Assembly (NCBI GenBank): GCA_016704425.1
Contig: JADJAC010000011.1
Location: 1,178,001 to 1,242,000, forward strand
Reading direction: 5' to 3'
From: Sphingomonadales bacterium
GTDB lineage: Bacteria; Pseudomonadota; Alphaproteobacteria; Sphingomonadales; Sphingomonadaceae
DNA length: 64,000 nucleotides
A program made the translations under genes and the position numbers. Position 1 is the stretch's first letter. Every line of letters starts with the position of its first letter. Positions 37,134 to 45,834 of this stretch are shown here, one piece after another. A model generated the notes under the pieces. The model did not search any database, was not told the origin of the DNA, and was given only the letters and a program-made list of their open reading frames with translations.

Positions 37134-37840
37134 GCGATACGACAGGGGAGGGCAACTCCGAAGTTGCAAGCCCGCCCACGGCAATCATGCAGGCTCGGCT
37201 GGGCTGGTTCCTGCTTGCGCTTGCTATTGCTCTGGGCTTGCTGGTGACGCTCGGCATTGGGCAACAGGTCGACAGGCAGATCCTGAAGGCATTGGCATTC
37301 CGGCAGAATGTGACAAGCGAAGCCCTGATTGTTGCGGCGCAATGGGTCACTTGGGGCGGTGCGGCGGCCCAGCGCACCTTCGCGATGGTTGTTTTTGCCT
37401 GCTGGCTTCTGTGGCGCAGGCGGCCATATCCCGCGCTTCTCATGGTAATCGCACCGCCGTTTGCCGGTGCAACGTCAAGCATATTGAAAGAAGCTTTCGG
37501 CCGGGCAAGACCCGATGTTGTGCCGCATCTTGATCTTGTGACCAACCTGTCTTTCCCCAGTGGTCATGCAACGAATGTGACGGCAACCCTGTTGCTCGCA
37601 TCACTGCTGCTTGCGGAACGGCGTCGATACTTCTGGATCGGAACCGCTATTCTGGGCGCAGCAGCGATCGGGGCCTCCCGAATCCTGCTTGGTGTCCATT
37701 GGCCAAGTGATGTGATTGGCGGTTGGTTTTGGGGAGCAGGGATTGCCCTGCTTGGACTGTCCATTTCACGAAGACTTGAAACGCGTCAGAATGCAAATCG
37801 CACGCCTACCCTGATATCACGTCCGGAAAGCGGCGCATAA
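37130..37840 (+). CDS. PAP2-family phosphatase, membrane
   Basis: A 236-residue integral membrane phosphatase with five to six hydrophobic segments. The three PAP2 signatures are KEAFGRARPDV (a variant of KxxxxxxRP), FPSGHATN and ASRILLGVHWPSDVIGG. It may act on undecaprenyl pyrophosphate or phosphatidate. Its last 55 bases overlap the 3' end of the convergent TonB receptor gene. Confidence 0.85.
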   Translation: MSDTTGEGNSEVASPPTAIMQARLGWFLLALAIALGLLVTLGIGQQVDRQILKALAFRQNVTSEALIVAAQWVTWGGAAAQRTFAMVVFACWLLWRRRPYPALLMVIAPPFAGATSSILKEAFGRARPDVVPHLDLVTNLSFPSGHATNVTATLLLASLLLAERRRYFWIGTAILGAAAIGASRILLGVHWPSDVIGGWFWGAGIALLGLSISRRLETRQNANRTPTLISRPESGA

Positions 37841-39864
37841 TCCTTCAGAAAGCTGGCATGGCGCCGGGCAACAACGTCGAAGATATTATTTGCCGACAGG
37901 GTAACGTCAATTCCGGAGTCGGCGCCAAAGGGCTTGATCGCCAGTGAGCCGTTGACCATCGTGTAGCTTTTGGTGGGTGTTTCGAATGCTGCGATACGGT
38001 CCTGTCCATCGACCCATTCCACTTCCACGCGCCCGGTGATCGTATCCGATTGCGCTTCCAGTCCCCCGAGCAAGCGAAGTGCGGGAATGCGCGGAAGCGG
38101 GCCACCTCCCCTGATTGTAGCACGCGTAAAGTCACCGACCCCGTCGAGGTTGAGCTTGACCGCGCCAATTGTTGCGACACGCACAGATGCTTCGATTTCT
38201 GCGCCATAGTGATGGGCATTGGCCTGTCTCGACTGAAACACGGGAAGGTCGTCCTGTGACTTGCCGGTGGGTGTTTCGTAGATAAAGCCGTTGAACCAGC
38301 TGTAGTAGACCGATGCAGAGAGCGAATAGCCGTCGCCAGAGCCATGCAGCGTTGCTTCAAGGCCTTTGGATTTCTCCTTTGCGAAGGCAGCGTCTCCGAC
38401 TTCGAACGCCTGAGTTCCCGCATGTGGGCCGTTTGCAAACAGTTCCTCGCCCGAAGGTGCTCGCTCGGTATACGAACTGTTGCGGCCAAGACGCCAACCG
38501 TGCGTGAACTCAACGCTGGCTCCAAGCGATCCCGAATAGGATGTGAACGATCGCCGCGTGTCGGGATTGCCGATAGCCGCATCGGCTTTCGCTGAAACAC
38601 TTGCATGTTCGATGCGCCCGCCAGCTTCTGCACGGATTGTGCCGAGGTCAACGGATTGCACAGTGAAGAGGCCGAATTGCTGAGTCTTGATGGCAGGTAG
38701 GAACTTCTCCGCGCCGACGATATCGACCTTGCGCAACACATACTGGCCTCCGATGGCTCCCTTCCATCCGTTCCGTTCGCGCTGGACAAGCTCCAGCCGA
38801 GCCTCTCCGCCCGTGCTGTTGAAGGTCGTGTTGATCGCGCCGTCCTCGGCAACCTCATTGTGCCGATAATCAGCATAGCCGCCGCGAAAGCGAACACCTT
38901 CGAAGAAACCGCTGGCAGGACTGTATTCGGCTCGCGCGTCTAATCGAGTCTGCTTGACGTCGAGCCGGACAGACTCTGCCATGACTGCCGGATCAAGAGA
39001 AAAACGGATGGGAACGCCATAAAGGCTATCGTAACGGCTGGCCGAGAAGCCCAGATTCACGTTGCTCGTGATGTAGGCCGCGCCGCCGGCAATTTCCCAG
39101 GTCCGACCGGCGCTGTTCGGGAGTGTATCCTTAAGGTCAGCCAAGGCCGCAATCGCCGGATCGGAACTGGCAGCCGCTTGGCCACGCAAGGCAGGCGTCA
39201 GGACGTGTCCGCCAATTTCAAGATCATCGGTCTTGATGTAGCTGCCGTCCAGATGGAGCACCAATTTCTCGGCAATCGGGACATCGACCCGGACGCCACC
39301 TGACCGTTCATTGGCTGCTGAACCATATGTTGCCAGCGCATCGACATGGATCGCTTCGTCCGGGATCTTACGGGGAATGCGACTATCGATGACGTTTACG
39401 ACGCCCCCGATCGCCGACGATCCGAACAACAGCGCAGATGGGCCGCGCAAGACTTCGATACGGTCGGCCGTCAACGGATTGATGACAACGGCGTGATCGA
39501 CACTGGTGTTGGACACGTCGAAGCTGCCAATGCCATCTGCCAGAACCCGGACCCGTTCGCCCTGAAAACCCCTCAGAACTGGCCGTGATGCGTTCGGCCC
39601 GAACGAGGTCGCCGAGACGCCTGGCTGGTGGGAGAGCGTTTCGCCAATTGTCGGTTTCAATTCGCGCGCGAGGTCATCACCTGACACGACAGACGTTCCT
39701 GCCAGCAGGTCGGACTGGTTGCGTCCGAGCAGCGCCGTGACAACGATTTCGCCACTCCCTTCATCATGATCGCCATGACTTTGATCGGGCGCTTCCTGCG
39801 CCAATGCGGTCTGCGTTGAAATCAGTAGGGTTGTTGCAAGAAGCAAGGATACGCGACGCGACAT
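37786..39864 (-). CDS. TonB-dependent outer-membrane receptor, ZnuD-like
   Basis: A 692-residue receptor with signal peptide MSRRVSLLLATTLLISTQTA, a short His/Asp-rich stretch (QSHGDHDEGSGEIVV), plug domain (LRGFQGERVRVLADGIGS, DRIEVLRGPSALLFGSSAIGGVVNV) and a barrel ending in RVGVRFAF. The DGIGSFDVSNTSVDHAV segment resembles the zinc receptor ZnuD of Neisseria. The start is set at ATG 39864 where the signal peptide begins. It lies 105 bases after btuD. Zinc as the ligand is inference. Confidence 0.75.
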   Translation of the reverse strand: MSRRVSLLLATTLLISTQTALAQEAPDQSHGDHDEGSGEIVVTALLGRNQSDLLAGTSVVSGDDLARELKPTIGETLSHQPGVSATSFGPNASRPVLRGFQGERVRVLADGIGSFDVSNTSVDHAVVINPLTADRIEVLRGPSALLFGSSAIGGVVNVIDSRIPRKIPDEAIHVDALATYGSAANERSGGVRVDVPIAEKLVLHLDGSYIKTDDLEIGGHVLTPALRGQAAASSDPAIAALADLKDTLPNSAGRTWEIAGGAAYITSNVNLGFSASRYDSLYGVPIRFSLDPAVMAESVRLDVKQTRLDARAEYSPASGFFEGVRFRGGYADYRHNEVAEDGAINTTFNSTGGEARLELVQRERNGWKGAIGGQYVLRKVDIVGAEKFLPAIKTQQFGLFTVQSVDLGTIRAEAGGRIEHASVSAKADAAIGNPDTRRSFTSYSGSLGASVEFTHGWRLGRNSSYTERAPSGEELFANGPHAGTQAFEVGDAAFAKEKSKGLEATLHGSGDGYSLSASVYYSWFNGFIYETPTGKSQDDLPVFQSRQANAHHYGAEIEASVRVATIGAVKLNLDGVGDFTRATIRGGGPLPRIPALRLLGGLEAQSDTITGRVEVEWVDGQDRIAAFETPTKSYTMVNGSLAIKPFGADSGIDVTLSANNIFDVVARRHASFLKDYAPLSGRDIRVGVRFAF

Positions 39865-39880
39865 GGGAATTCCGGATTGA

Positions 39881-39895
39881 TGTGATAATATTTCA
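39881..39895 (-). promoter_or_regulatory. Possible Zur/Fur-type operator before the ZnuD-like gene
   Basis: TGTGATA - A - TATTTCA is an imperfect AT-rich inverted repeat (five of seven pairs) 17 bases upstream of the receptor start. It resembles Zur boxes of the TGTTATA-n-TATAACA type. No regulator gene is in the window. Confidence 0.3.
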
Positions 39896-39969
39896 TCGCC
39901 GTTAGAAGAAATGTTACACCATATCAAGCCGCTTCGTCGAAAGTTCGGGGCAGTTCGTCCAGCGCCAGC

Positions 39970-40728
39970 TCAAGCGCGGCCGATGATGGCCTGACGGCCA
40001 GCATGTTCGACAATATCGAATTCCATACCGAATGCCGTTTTCAGATTCTCGCGCGTCAAAACCTGCCGGACCGGACCATGGGCAATTGCCTCGCCATTCC
40101 GGAGAACAAGCAGGTCATCGGCCAAGCTTGCCGCGTCGAGCTGATGCAGGACCGTGATAACGCCTTTGCCGTTGGCTGCGGCCCCGCGGAACAAGGCGAG
40201 CATGTCTCGCTGGTGGGGCGGATCAAGATTGGCTAACGGTTCATCAGCCAAGATCCATTGTGGGTCGCCCGCCAGGACGCGCGCCATTTTTACTCGTGCT
40301 CTCTCGCCGCCTGACAATGTGTCAATGGTCCGAGCCGCGAAATGCAAAGTGTCGGTCACGATCATTGCCGTTTCCACGGCTATTGCGTCCCGCCCGGAGG
40401 GTAGCGCAAAGCGATTGCGATGCGGCAAGCGTCCGAGAGAGACCAACTCCATCGCCGAGACATTCCAGGCTGGCTCCCCATCTTGCGGCAAATAGCCAAT
40501 CATCCTGGCCCGGTCCGCATGACTCAATTCGTTCAGCGCAGCACCGACCATTTCAATTTGCCCCGACTGGGGCTGGATCAGCCCCGCGAGCGCCCGGATC
40601 AGGCTGGTTTTGCCCGCGCCATTCGCTCCGATCACCGCTGTGATCCGGCCGCGCCGGAATTCAGCCGTGACGTTGCGGAGCACGTCGTGCCCGGCCAAAG
40701 TCAACGAAATGTTCCGGGCCGCAATCAT
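39970..40728 (-). CDS. btuD: Vitamin B12 ABC transporter ATP-binding protein
   Basis: A 252-residue ABC ATPase: Walker A VIGANGAGKTSLIRAL, Q-loop LPQDGEPAW, signature TLSGGERARVKMARVL, Walker B WILADEPLANLD, switch His in ITVLHQLD. It powers import through BtuC. The start overlaps the btuC stop (ATGA). The cobalamin role rests on the operon with btuB and its riboswitch; by sequence alone it could serve haem or siderophore uptake. Confidence 0.88.
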   Translation of the reverse strand: MIAARNISLTLAGHDVLRNVTAEFRRGRITAVIGANGAGKTSLIRALAGLIQPQSGQIEMVGAALNELSHADRARMIGYLPQDGEPAWNVSAMELVSLGRLPHRNRFALPSGRDAIAVETAMIVTDTLHFAARTIDTLSGGERARVKMARVLAGDPQWILADEPLANLDPPHQRDMLALFRGAAANGKGVITVLHQLDAASLADDLLVLRNGEAIAHGPVRQVLTRENLKTAFGMEFDIVEHAGRQAIIGRA

Positions 40729-41681
40729 GATGCGCGCATCCTGATCCGGGTCAGGAGGAGGAAGAAGAAGGGAGCGCCGAGGATCGCCATTGCAATACCG
40801 AGGCGCACTTCTCCAGGGCCAGGCGTTAGCCGGACAAGGCTGTCCGCAAGCAACGTCAGGATTGCACCGCCCAGTGCAGACGGGACGAGCAGCGCCGAAG
40901 GACGCTCTCCGACCAGACTCCGCATGAAATGCGGGACAATCAGGCCGACAAAGCCGACGACCCCTGAAACGGCAACCGAAGCACCGACGGCCAATCCTAC
41001 GCCGGCAACAATTGCCCAGCGTTCGCGCGTCGTGCTGAACCCCAGAGTGCGGGCGGCGTCCTCGCCCAGCGTCAGGGCGTCAAGCCCGCGCCCGGTCCCG
41101 AGCAGGATTGCGCTCCCGATGATCATGAAGGGCAGGGCATGTTTGACGTCTTCCATCCCCCGATCAGTGAGTGCGCCCATGAGCCAGGCAATGATTTCGC
41201 TCGCAGCAAAAGGGTTCGGTGCAATGCTGATGAGGAAGGCCGTAAGCGACCCTGCGAGTGTTGAGAGCACCATACCTGCAAGGATGAAGCCCAAAGGACC
41301 ACCGCTTCGACCGGTCATCAGGACCAGCAGGATCATGGCCAGGGCGCCGCCAATCATTGCACAGCCGAAGAGGCCAAGGGGAAATGAGGTGAGACCAAGG
41401 AAAATTGCAGAAACGCCGCCCAATGCCGCACTTGAAGACACGCCCACGACAGTCGGGTCAGCAAGCGGGTTCCGCAGATAGCCCTGCAAAACAGCGCCTG
41501 AGAGGCCCAGCACGGCCCCGATGCTGCATCCTAGGATCGCGCGGGGCAGGCGAAGTTCCGCGATGATCCAGCCATTCGCCGTGTCGGCGAACCAGTCCGC
41601 CGGACCGATCCAGACCTTGCCCGCAGCCAAGGAAACCAGAAAGGCAAGGATTGTGAGCGCCAAAAGCGTTGCAACCTTCAT
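40725..41681 (-). CDS. btuC: Vitamin B12 ABC transporter permease
   Basis: A 318-residue FecCD-family permease with about nine to ten membrane segments. Marks include LRLPRAILGCSIGAVLGLSG near the start, LRNPLADPTVVGVSSSAALG and the C-terminal GFVGLIVPHFMRSLVG coupling region. I use ATG 41681, which overlaps the btuF stop, over the longer reading from 41738. Confidence 0.9.
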   Translation of the reverse strand: MKVATLLALTILAFLVSLAAGKVWIGPADWFADTANGWIIAELRLPRAILGCSIGAVLGLSGAVLQGYLRNPLADPTVVGVSSSAALGGVSAIFLGLTSFPLGLFGCAMIGGALAMILLVLMTGRSGGPLGFILAGMVLSTLAGSLTAFLISIAPNPFAASEIIAWLMGALTDRGMEDVKHALPFMIIGSAILLGTGRGLDALTLGEDAARTLGFSTTRERWAIVAGVGLAVGASVAVSGVVGFVGLIVPHFMRSLVGERPSALLVPSALGGAILTLLADSLVRLTPGPGEVRLGIAMAILGAPFFFLLLTRIRMRAS

Positions 41682-42478
41682 GACTTGGGCACCGCTTTGA
41701 ACACTCGCATCGCTTCGATAACGCTCGGGCCACCGCAATTGAGAAGATGGTCTGGAAAGGCGACCACTTGTGTGCGACCTCGGAGATGATCGAGAACCCG
41801 TTGGCGAAGGGCGAGGGCGCGGGCATCATCGCCTTTTGCTCTTGTCGGCATGAAGATCACATCCGGCGGCCGACGGATGAGGGTTTCGAGAGGCAAGATA
41901 TCCCATTGTCTGAGCCCGTAGCGCGCGCTCGCGTTGTGGAATCCGGCGCGATTGAGCATTTCGTCCTGTATCGTGCCTTGCCCTGCAACAAAGCCACCGC
42001 TGGTCCAGATAATCGCGCTCCGGCGATCTCTGATTGGTGTCGCGGCACGCGCCATTCTCTGCTCAAGAGATTTCCCCTGAGGACCTCTCCCGATGGCATT
42101 GGCAATCGCTTTGACTTGCTCCAAGCTGTCTGCAAGTGTCGCGGGCACGCCAAAGCTCCGGACCGCGATGCCTGCCCGCGCCAGCGCAGCGTTTGTGCCG
42201 CTTGAAGCATAGGCGCCTGACAAGACCAGCCTTGGGCGTGCGGCGATCAATTCTTCCGCGTTGGCGCCGATCGCGGGATAGCGTCGCGCCCAGGCTAATG
42301 GTGCGGAGCTGCTATCAGCCTGTTTCGAATAGCTGCTGATAGCCCCGATTGTCTGTGGATCGGCAACCTCGGCCAGCACGGCGTCAATGCACGGATTGTT
42401 CGAGACGATCCTGTTCGGCACGATGGTCGCCTCCTGTGTGCACCCGCACAGCAACAGCAGGGGCCAGGCTATTCGCAT
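41678..42478 (-). CDS. btuF: Periplasmic B12-binding protein of the ABC importer
   Basis: A 266-residue cluster A-2 binding protein. A short signal with a lipobox-like LLLLCGC-T suggests a lipoprotein. RIVSNNPCIDAVLAEVADPQ starts the first lobe, and SYSKQADSS and the later PDVIFMPTRAKGDD fit BtuF-like proteins. Its ATG overlaps the btuB stop. It hands cobalamin from BtuB to BtuCD. Confidence 0.85.
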   Translation of the reverse strand: MRIAWPLLLLCGCTQEATIVPNRIVSNNPCIDAVLAEVADPQTIGAISSYSKQADSSSAPLAWARRYPAIGANAEELIAARPRLVLSGAYASSGTNAALARAGIAVRSFGVPATLADSLEQVKAIANAIGRGPQGKSLEQRMARAATPIRDRRSAIIWTSGGFVAGQGTIQDEMLNRAGFHNASARYGLRQWDILPLETLIRRPPDVIFMPTRAKGDDARALALRQRVLDHLRGRTQVVAFPDHLLNCGGPSVIEAMRVFKAVPKS

Positions 42479-44340
42479 CAGAACTTTGCCCGCACGCCAA
42501 CATAGGCGTTGCGACCATAAGTGCTGTATCGAGCAACTGTCTGGTAGCTTTCGTCGAACAGATTCTCGATCCGCCCGAAGATTTCAAATCTGTCGGAGAC
42601 GGGATACGAGGCCCGGACCGTCACAATCTGATAGCCATTGAGCCGAACCGTGTTCGCCAGATCGTCAAAACTGCCACCGGTGAGGAGTATGTCAGCGGCG
42701 ATAGTTAGGCCAATCGGTGTCTTCCAGTCGATCGATGCATTGGCGCTATCCTTGGCGCGCCGCGCAAGGCGATTCCCGAATGTGCTGTCATTCGAGCGGC
42801 TGGTCGCGTTCACCAGGTTGTATCCGGCCGAAATCTTCAACGTCCGGGTCGGGCGGACATCGAGTTCGAGTTCGATGCCTTCATTGAGGACCTTTGCGAT
42901 ATTCTCCGACTGAAAGGTCGTGAAGGAAAAGGCGATCTGGTTGTCACTCTTGCGGCGGTAATAGGTCGCCGTTGCGCGCACGGCGCCGTCGAGGAAATTG
43001 TGTTCGATACCCAGATCGAAGCTCTTTGCCGTTTCCGCCTTCAAGGCAGGATTGCCAAAGGGCAGGACGGATTCGGTAAGCGTTGGGGCACGGAAGCCGT
43101 CTGCATAGGTGCCACGAAAAACCGTGCGACCCGCATTGGGGGTATAGGCAAAATTGCCCCCGAAGGTCGTCTGGCTGCCATAGATATTATAGTCATCATG
43201 GCGGACGCCGCCTGTGAGCGTGAGGCCGGTGATCGGCCGCACGATCAATTGGCCATATTCGCTGGTAACGCGATAGTTCGCCTGATCCGGCCCGGTTCCG
43301 CCACCTGCCGGGAAGAAAGTGCTGGCGAAGGTGCGTTCGTGTTCTACACCAAAGACGAGCGTGACCGCTTCGACGACATCAAACGCGCCCTGATACTCGA
43401 ACCGGTCGATCTTTCCCTTCAAGTCATTGACGTTGAAGCTGAACGGCACATTGGACTCAATGCCAACGCGATGGAGATCGGTGCGGGTATAGGCAATCCG
43501 GTTTCGGAATCGGCCTTCGGAAAAGTCGGCGTTGAGGCCGACATAGCCCACGAACTGGCTGTTCTCGGTTTCAGGAAAGGTGTCAGGGGTGGCGCCAAAC
43601 GGATCGTCGAACTGAGCGCGACCCTTGTTGTAATAGGCGCGCAAATCAAGGCTGAGGGTGTCGTTGAAGGCGACCTTCAGCTTCCCGTTCGCGGCTAAAT
43701 TCTTGTAACCATCGCGCTCGGAACCCGCGGCGAGAGCGGAAATGCCATCCGTTCGAAAGTAGCTGGCACCAACACTGCCGGAGAGCTTTCCGCTTGTGCC
43801 AGAAACATTCGCGCGCACCTCAGCCGTATTGTGATAGCCATATGCGCCCCCCGCATTGGCCGACAATCGTTCGGACGGCTCTTCTGTGCGGACATTGACG
43901 ACGCCGCCAATGGCCTGGCTTCCCCAGATCACCGAATTGGGTCCACGCAAAATTTCGACGCGATCAATATTCCCGGTCAGCAACGATCCGAAATCGAAGG
44001 CTGCGTTCGGGCTCGAAGGATCATTGATGCGGACACCGTCGATCAGAACGAGCGTCTGCGACGATTCGCCGCCGCGGATGAATACGCTCGTCACGCCGCC
44101 AATGCTGCCGTTGCGCGCGACACGGACGCCGGGGACGGTGCGAAGCAGGTCGCTGATCGCTAGGGCCTGGCTGTCATCGAGCTTGTCCTTGTCGATCACC
44201 GTGATGGCTTGACCGACCTGGTCTCGCGGCTGCTCGATGCCGCTAGCGGTGACCACGATGTCTGTTCCGGTGGCCTCTTCAGCCAAAGCCGCACTTGGGA
44301 TTAGCGCTGCTAGCGCCGTCGCATAGTTGAGATAGTTCAT
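42478..44340 (-). CDS. btuB: TonB-dependent cobalamin receptor
   Basis: A 620-residue outer-membrane receptor. Signal peptide MNYLNYATALAALIPSAALA, TonB box region (GTDIVVTASG), plug (VPGVRVARNGSIGGVTSVFI, VEILRGPNSVIWGSQAIGGV) and a 22-strand-type barrel ending YVGVRAKF. The upstream cobalamin riboswitch defines the ligand. First gene of btuBFCD; AGGAGG lies just before ATG. Confidence 0.93.
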   Translation of the reverse strand: MNYLNYATALAALIPSAALAEEATGTDIVVTASGIEQPRDQVGQAITVIDKDKLDDSQALAISDLLRTVPGVRVARNGSIGGVTSVFIRGGESSQTLVLIDGVRINDPSSPNAAFDFGSLLTGNIDRVEILRGPNSVIWGSQAIGGVVNVRTEEPSERLSANAGGAYGYHNTAEVRANVSGTSGKLSGSVGASYFRTDGISALAAGSERDGYKNLAANGKLKVAFNDTLSLDLRAYYNKGRAQFDDPFGATPDTFPETENSQFVGYVGLNADFSEGRFRNRIAYTRTDLHRVGIESNVPFSFNVNDLKGKIDRFEYQGAFDVVEAVTLVFGVEHERTFASTFFPAGGGTGPDQANYRVTSEYGQLIVRPITGLTLTGGVRHDDYNIYGSQTTFGGNFAYTPNAGRTVFRGTYADGFRAPTLTESVLPFGNPALKAETAKSFDLGIEHNFLDGAVRATATYYRRKSDNQIAFSFTTFQSENIAKVLNEGIELELDVRPTRTLKISAGYNLVNATSRSNDSTFGNRLARRAKDSANASIDWKTPIGLTIAADILLTGGSFDDLANTVRLNGYQIVTVRASYPVSDRFEIFGRIENLFDESYQTVARYSTYGRNAYVGVRAKF

Positions 44341-44428
44341 GATTTCCTCCGCGTGACATTCAACAAAATGCCGTCGCGCGAGGAGAACCCCGATCGTCCG
44401 CGTCTTCCCGCACGGGCGAAGGACTGGC

Positions 44429-44590
44429 CGTCACAAGCAGGTCTCCTGGCTCCCGGGTCATCGCGTTCCTCCACCTTCCCGGTTGCCCAGTGGTATCGAG
44501 GAGGAAAACTCGCCGGTCACAGTTGCGGGAACAGCACCGGGTTCTCACCGGTTTCCCTTGAAGCCCCTTGCGAGGCACCTGTAACAGCGC
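44429..44590 (-). promoter_or_regulatory. Cobalamin (AdoCbl) riboswitch upstream of btuB
   Basis: On the minus strand the conserved elements appear in order: AGGTGCC, AAGGGAA, CCGGTGAGAACCCGGTGC, CCCGCAACTGTGA, the B12 box-like GATACCACTGGGC, GGGAAGG and GACCCGGGAGCCAGGAGACC. This is the standard cobalamin aptamer. It ends about 90 bases before the btuB start and should repress btuBFCD when cobalamin is plentiful. The rest of the 350-base gap separates btuB from the divergent CoA-transferase gene. Confidence 0.96.
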
Positions 44591-44690
44591 TGGGGATAGG
44601 CGAGTGCTGAACTGCAATCAACCCCGGCACTTGACGTTTTAGGAAAGCTGGGCTCCAGTCGATGAGACTAATGCAATTGGGAGAAAATAC

Positions 44691-45731
44691 ATGGCCGGTG
44701 TCTTGGAGGGGGTTACGATTATCGAGATGGAAGGCATCGGCCCAGCTCCGTTTTGCGGAATGATGCTGGCTGATCACGGTGCGCGCGTTATCCGCGTGGC
44801 ACGGCAGGGCTCGCGCGATGCCGCTGGCCGGGACGTGCTGAGCCGCAATCGGGAACGTATCGAAGCCGATCTGAAGTCTCCCGATGGTATCGCTGCCGTT
44901 CGTGAATTTGCAAGGACAGCCGACGGTATTATCGAGGGTTTTCGGCCCGGCGTCATGGAGCGCCTTGGCCTCGGGCCGGATGTCTTGCTGGGTGACAACC
45001 CCAAGCTGGTTTATGGCCGCATGACCGGTTGGGGCCAATATGGACCGCTCTCGCAAGCTGCAGGGCATGATATCAACTACATTTCGATCTCGGGCAATCT
45101 GCACGGTTATGGCCGCCCGAACGAGAAGCCCACGCCGCCGACCAATGCCATTGGTGACTTTGCAGGCGGCGGCATGATGCTGTCTTTCGGTATGGTTGCG
45201 GGCATCCTCAATGCGCGGAGTACAGGGAAAGGTCAGGTGATCGACTGTGCAATGACTGACGGAGCCGCCGTGATCCATGCGATGCAGTGGGGGTTTCGCG
45301 GCGCGGGGGCCTGGGAAGATACTCGTGGCGTGAACATGCTCGATACAGCGGCTCATTTCTATGACACGTATGAGTGCGCGGACGGGACGTTTATCTCCAT
45401 CGGTTCGATCGAGCCCCAATTCTATGCGCTCCTCCGTGAAAAGGCCGGACTCACAGATCCGGCATTCGATGCTCAGATGGACAAATCGGCATGGCCCGCG
45501 CTGAAGGCGAAATTGACCAGTCTGTTCAAATCGAAGCCACGCTCAGAATGGTGTGCCCTGATGGAAGGCACTGACATCTGCTTTGCGCCCGTCTTGTCGA
45601 TGGCCGATGCCTTGAAGCATCCCCATAATGTTGAACGGGGGACCTTCCTGAATATAGACGGCATTGATCAACCCGGGCCGGCGCCGAGGTTCCTGGGAAC
45701 GCCGGCTGCAAAGCCTGTCGGGCGAAAATAG
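44691..45731 (+). CDS. CaiB/BaiF family CoA-transferase or alpha-methylacyl-CoA racemase
   Basis: A 346-residue family III CoA-transferase fold protein. LADHGARVIRVARQGSRD near the start, EGFRPGVMERLGLGPDVLL, GRMTGWGQYGPLSQAAGHDINYI (with the His-Asp pair typical of the AMACR racemase branch) and GTDICFAPVL. The length and the GHDINY motif favour alpha-methylacyl-CoA racemase over transferase. Monocistronic, divergent from btuB. Confidence 0.82.
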   Translation: MAGVLEGVTIIEMEGIGPAPFCGMMLADHGARVIRVARQGSRDAAGRDVLSRNRERIEADLKSPDGIAAVREFARTADGIIEGFRPGVMERLGLGPDVLLGDNPKLVYGRMTGWGQYGPLSQAAGHDINYISISGNLHGYGRPNEKPTPPTNAIGDFAGGGMMLSFGMVAGILNARSTGKGQVIDCAMTDGAAVIHAMQWGFRGAGAWEDTRGVNMLDTAAHFYDTYECADGTFISIGSIEPQFYALLREKAGLTDPAFDAQMDKSAWPALKAKLTSLFKSKPRSEWCALMEGTDICFAPVLSMADALKHPHNVERGTFLNIDGIDQPGPAPRFLGTPAAKPVGRK

Positions 45732-45834
45732 GCCTGCCTTCGCCATGGCATTCCGGTGAATTCTGCTGATGCATTTTCACCGGCACGCGCCTAAACGCCT
45801 CCATGTACGGATCAGGCTTTAAGGGAGCAAAGTG

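Noticed and set aside
39881..39895. A -35/-10 promoter for the ZnuD-like gene called directly
   Set aside because: The AT-rich repeat could hold a -10 element, but I could not place a convincing -35 at the right spacing, so only an operator candidate is listed.
44429..44590. Protein-coding frames over the btuB leader
   Set aside because: The stretch is fully explained by the cobalamin riboswitch; the open frames are by chance.
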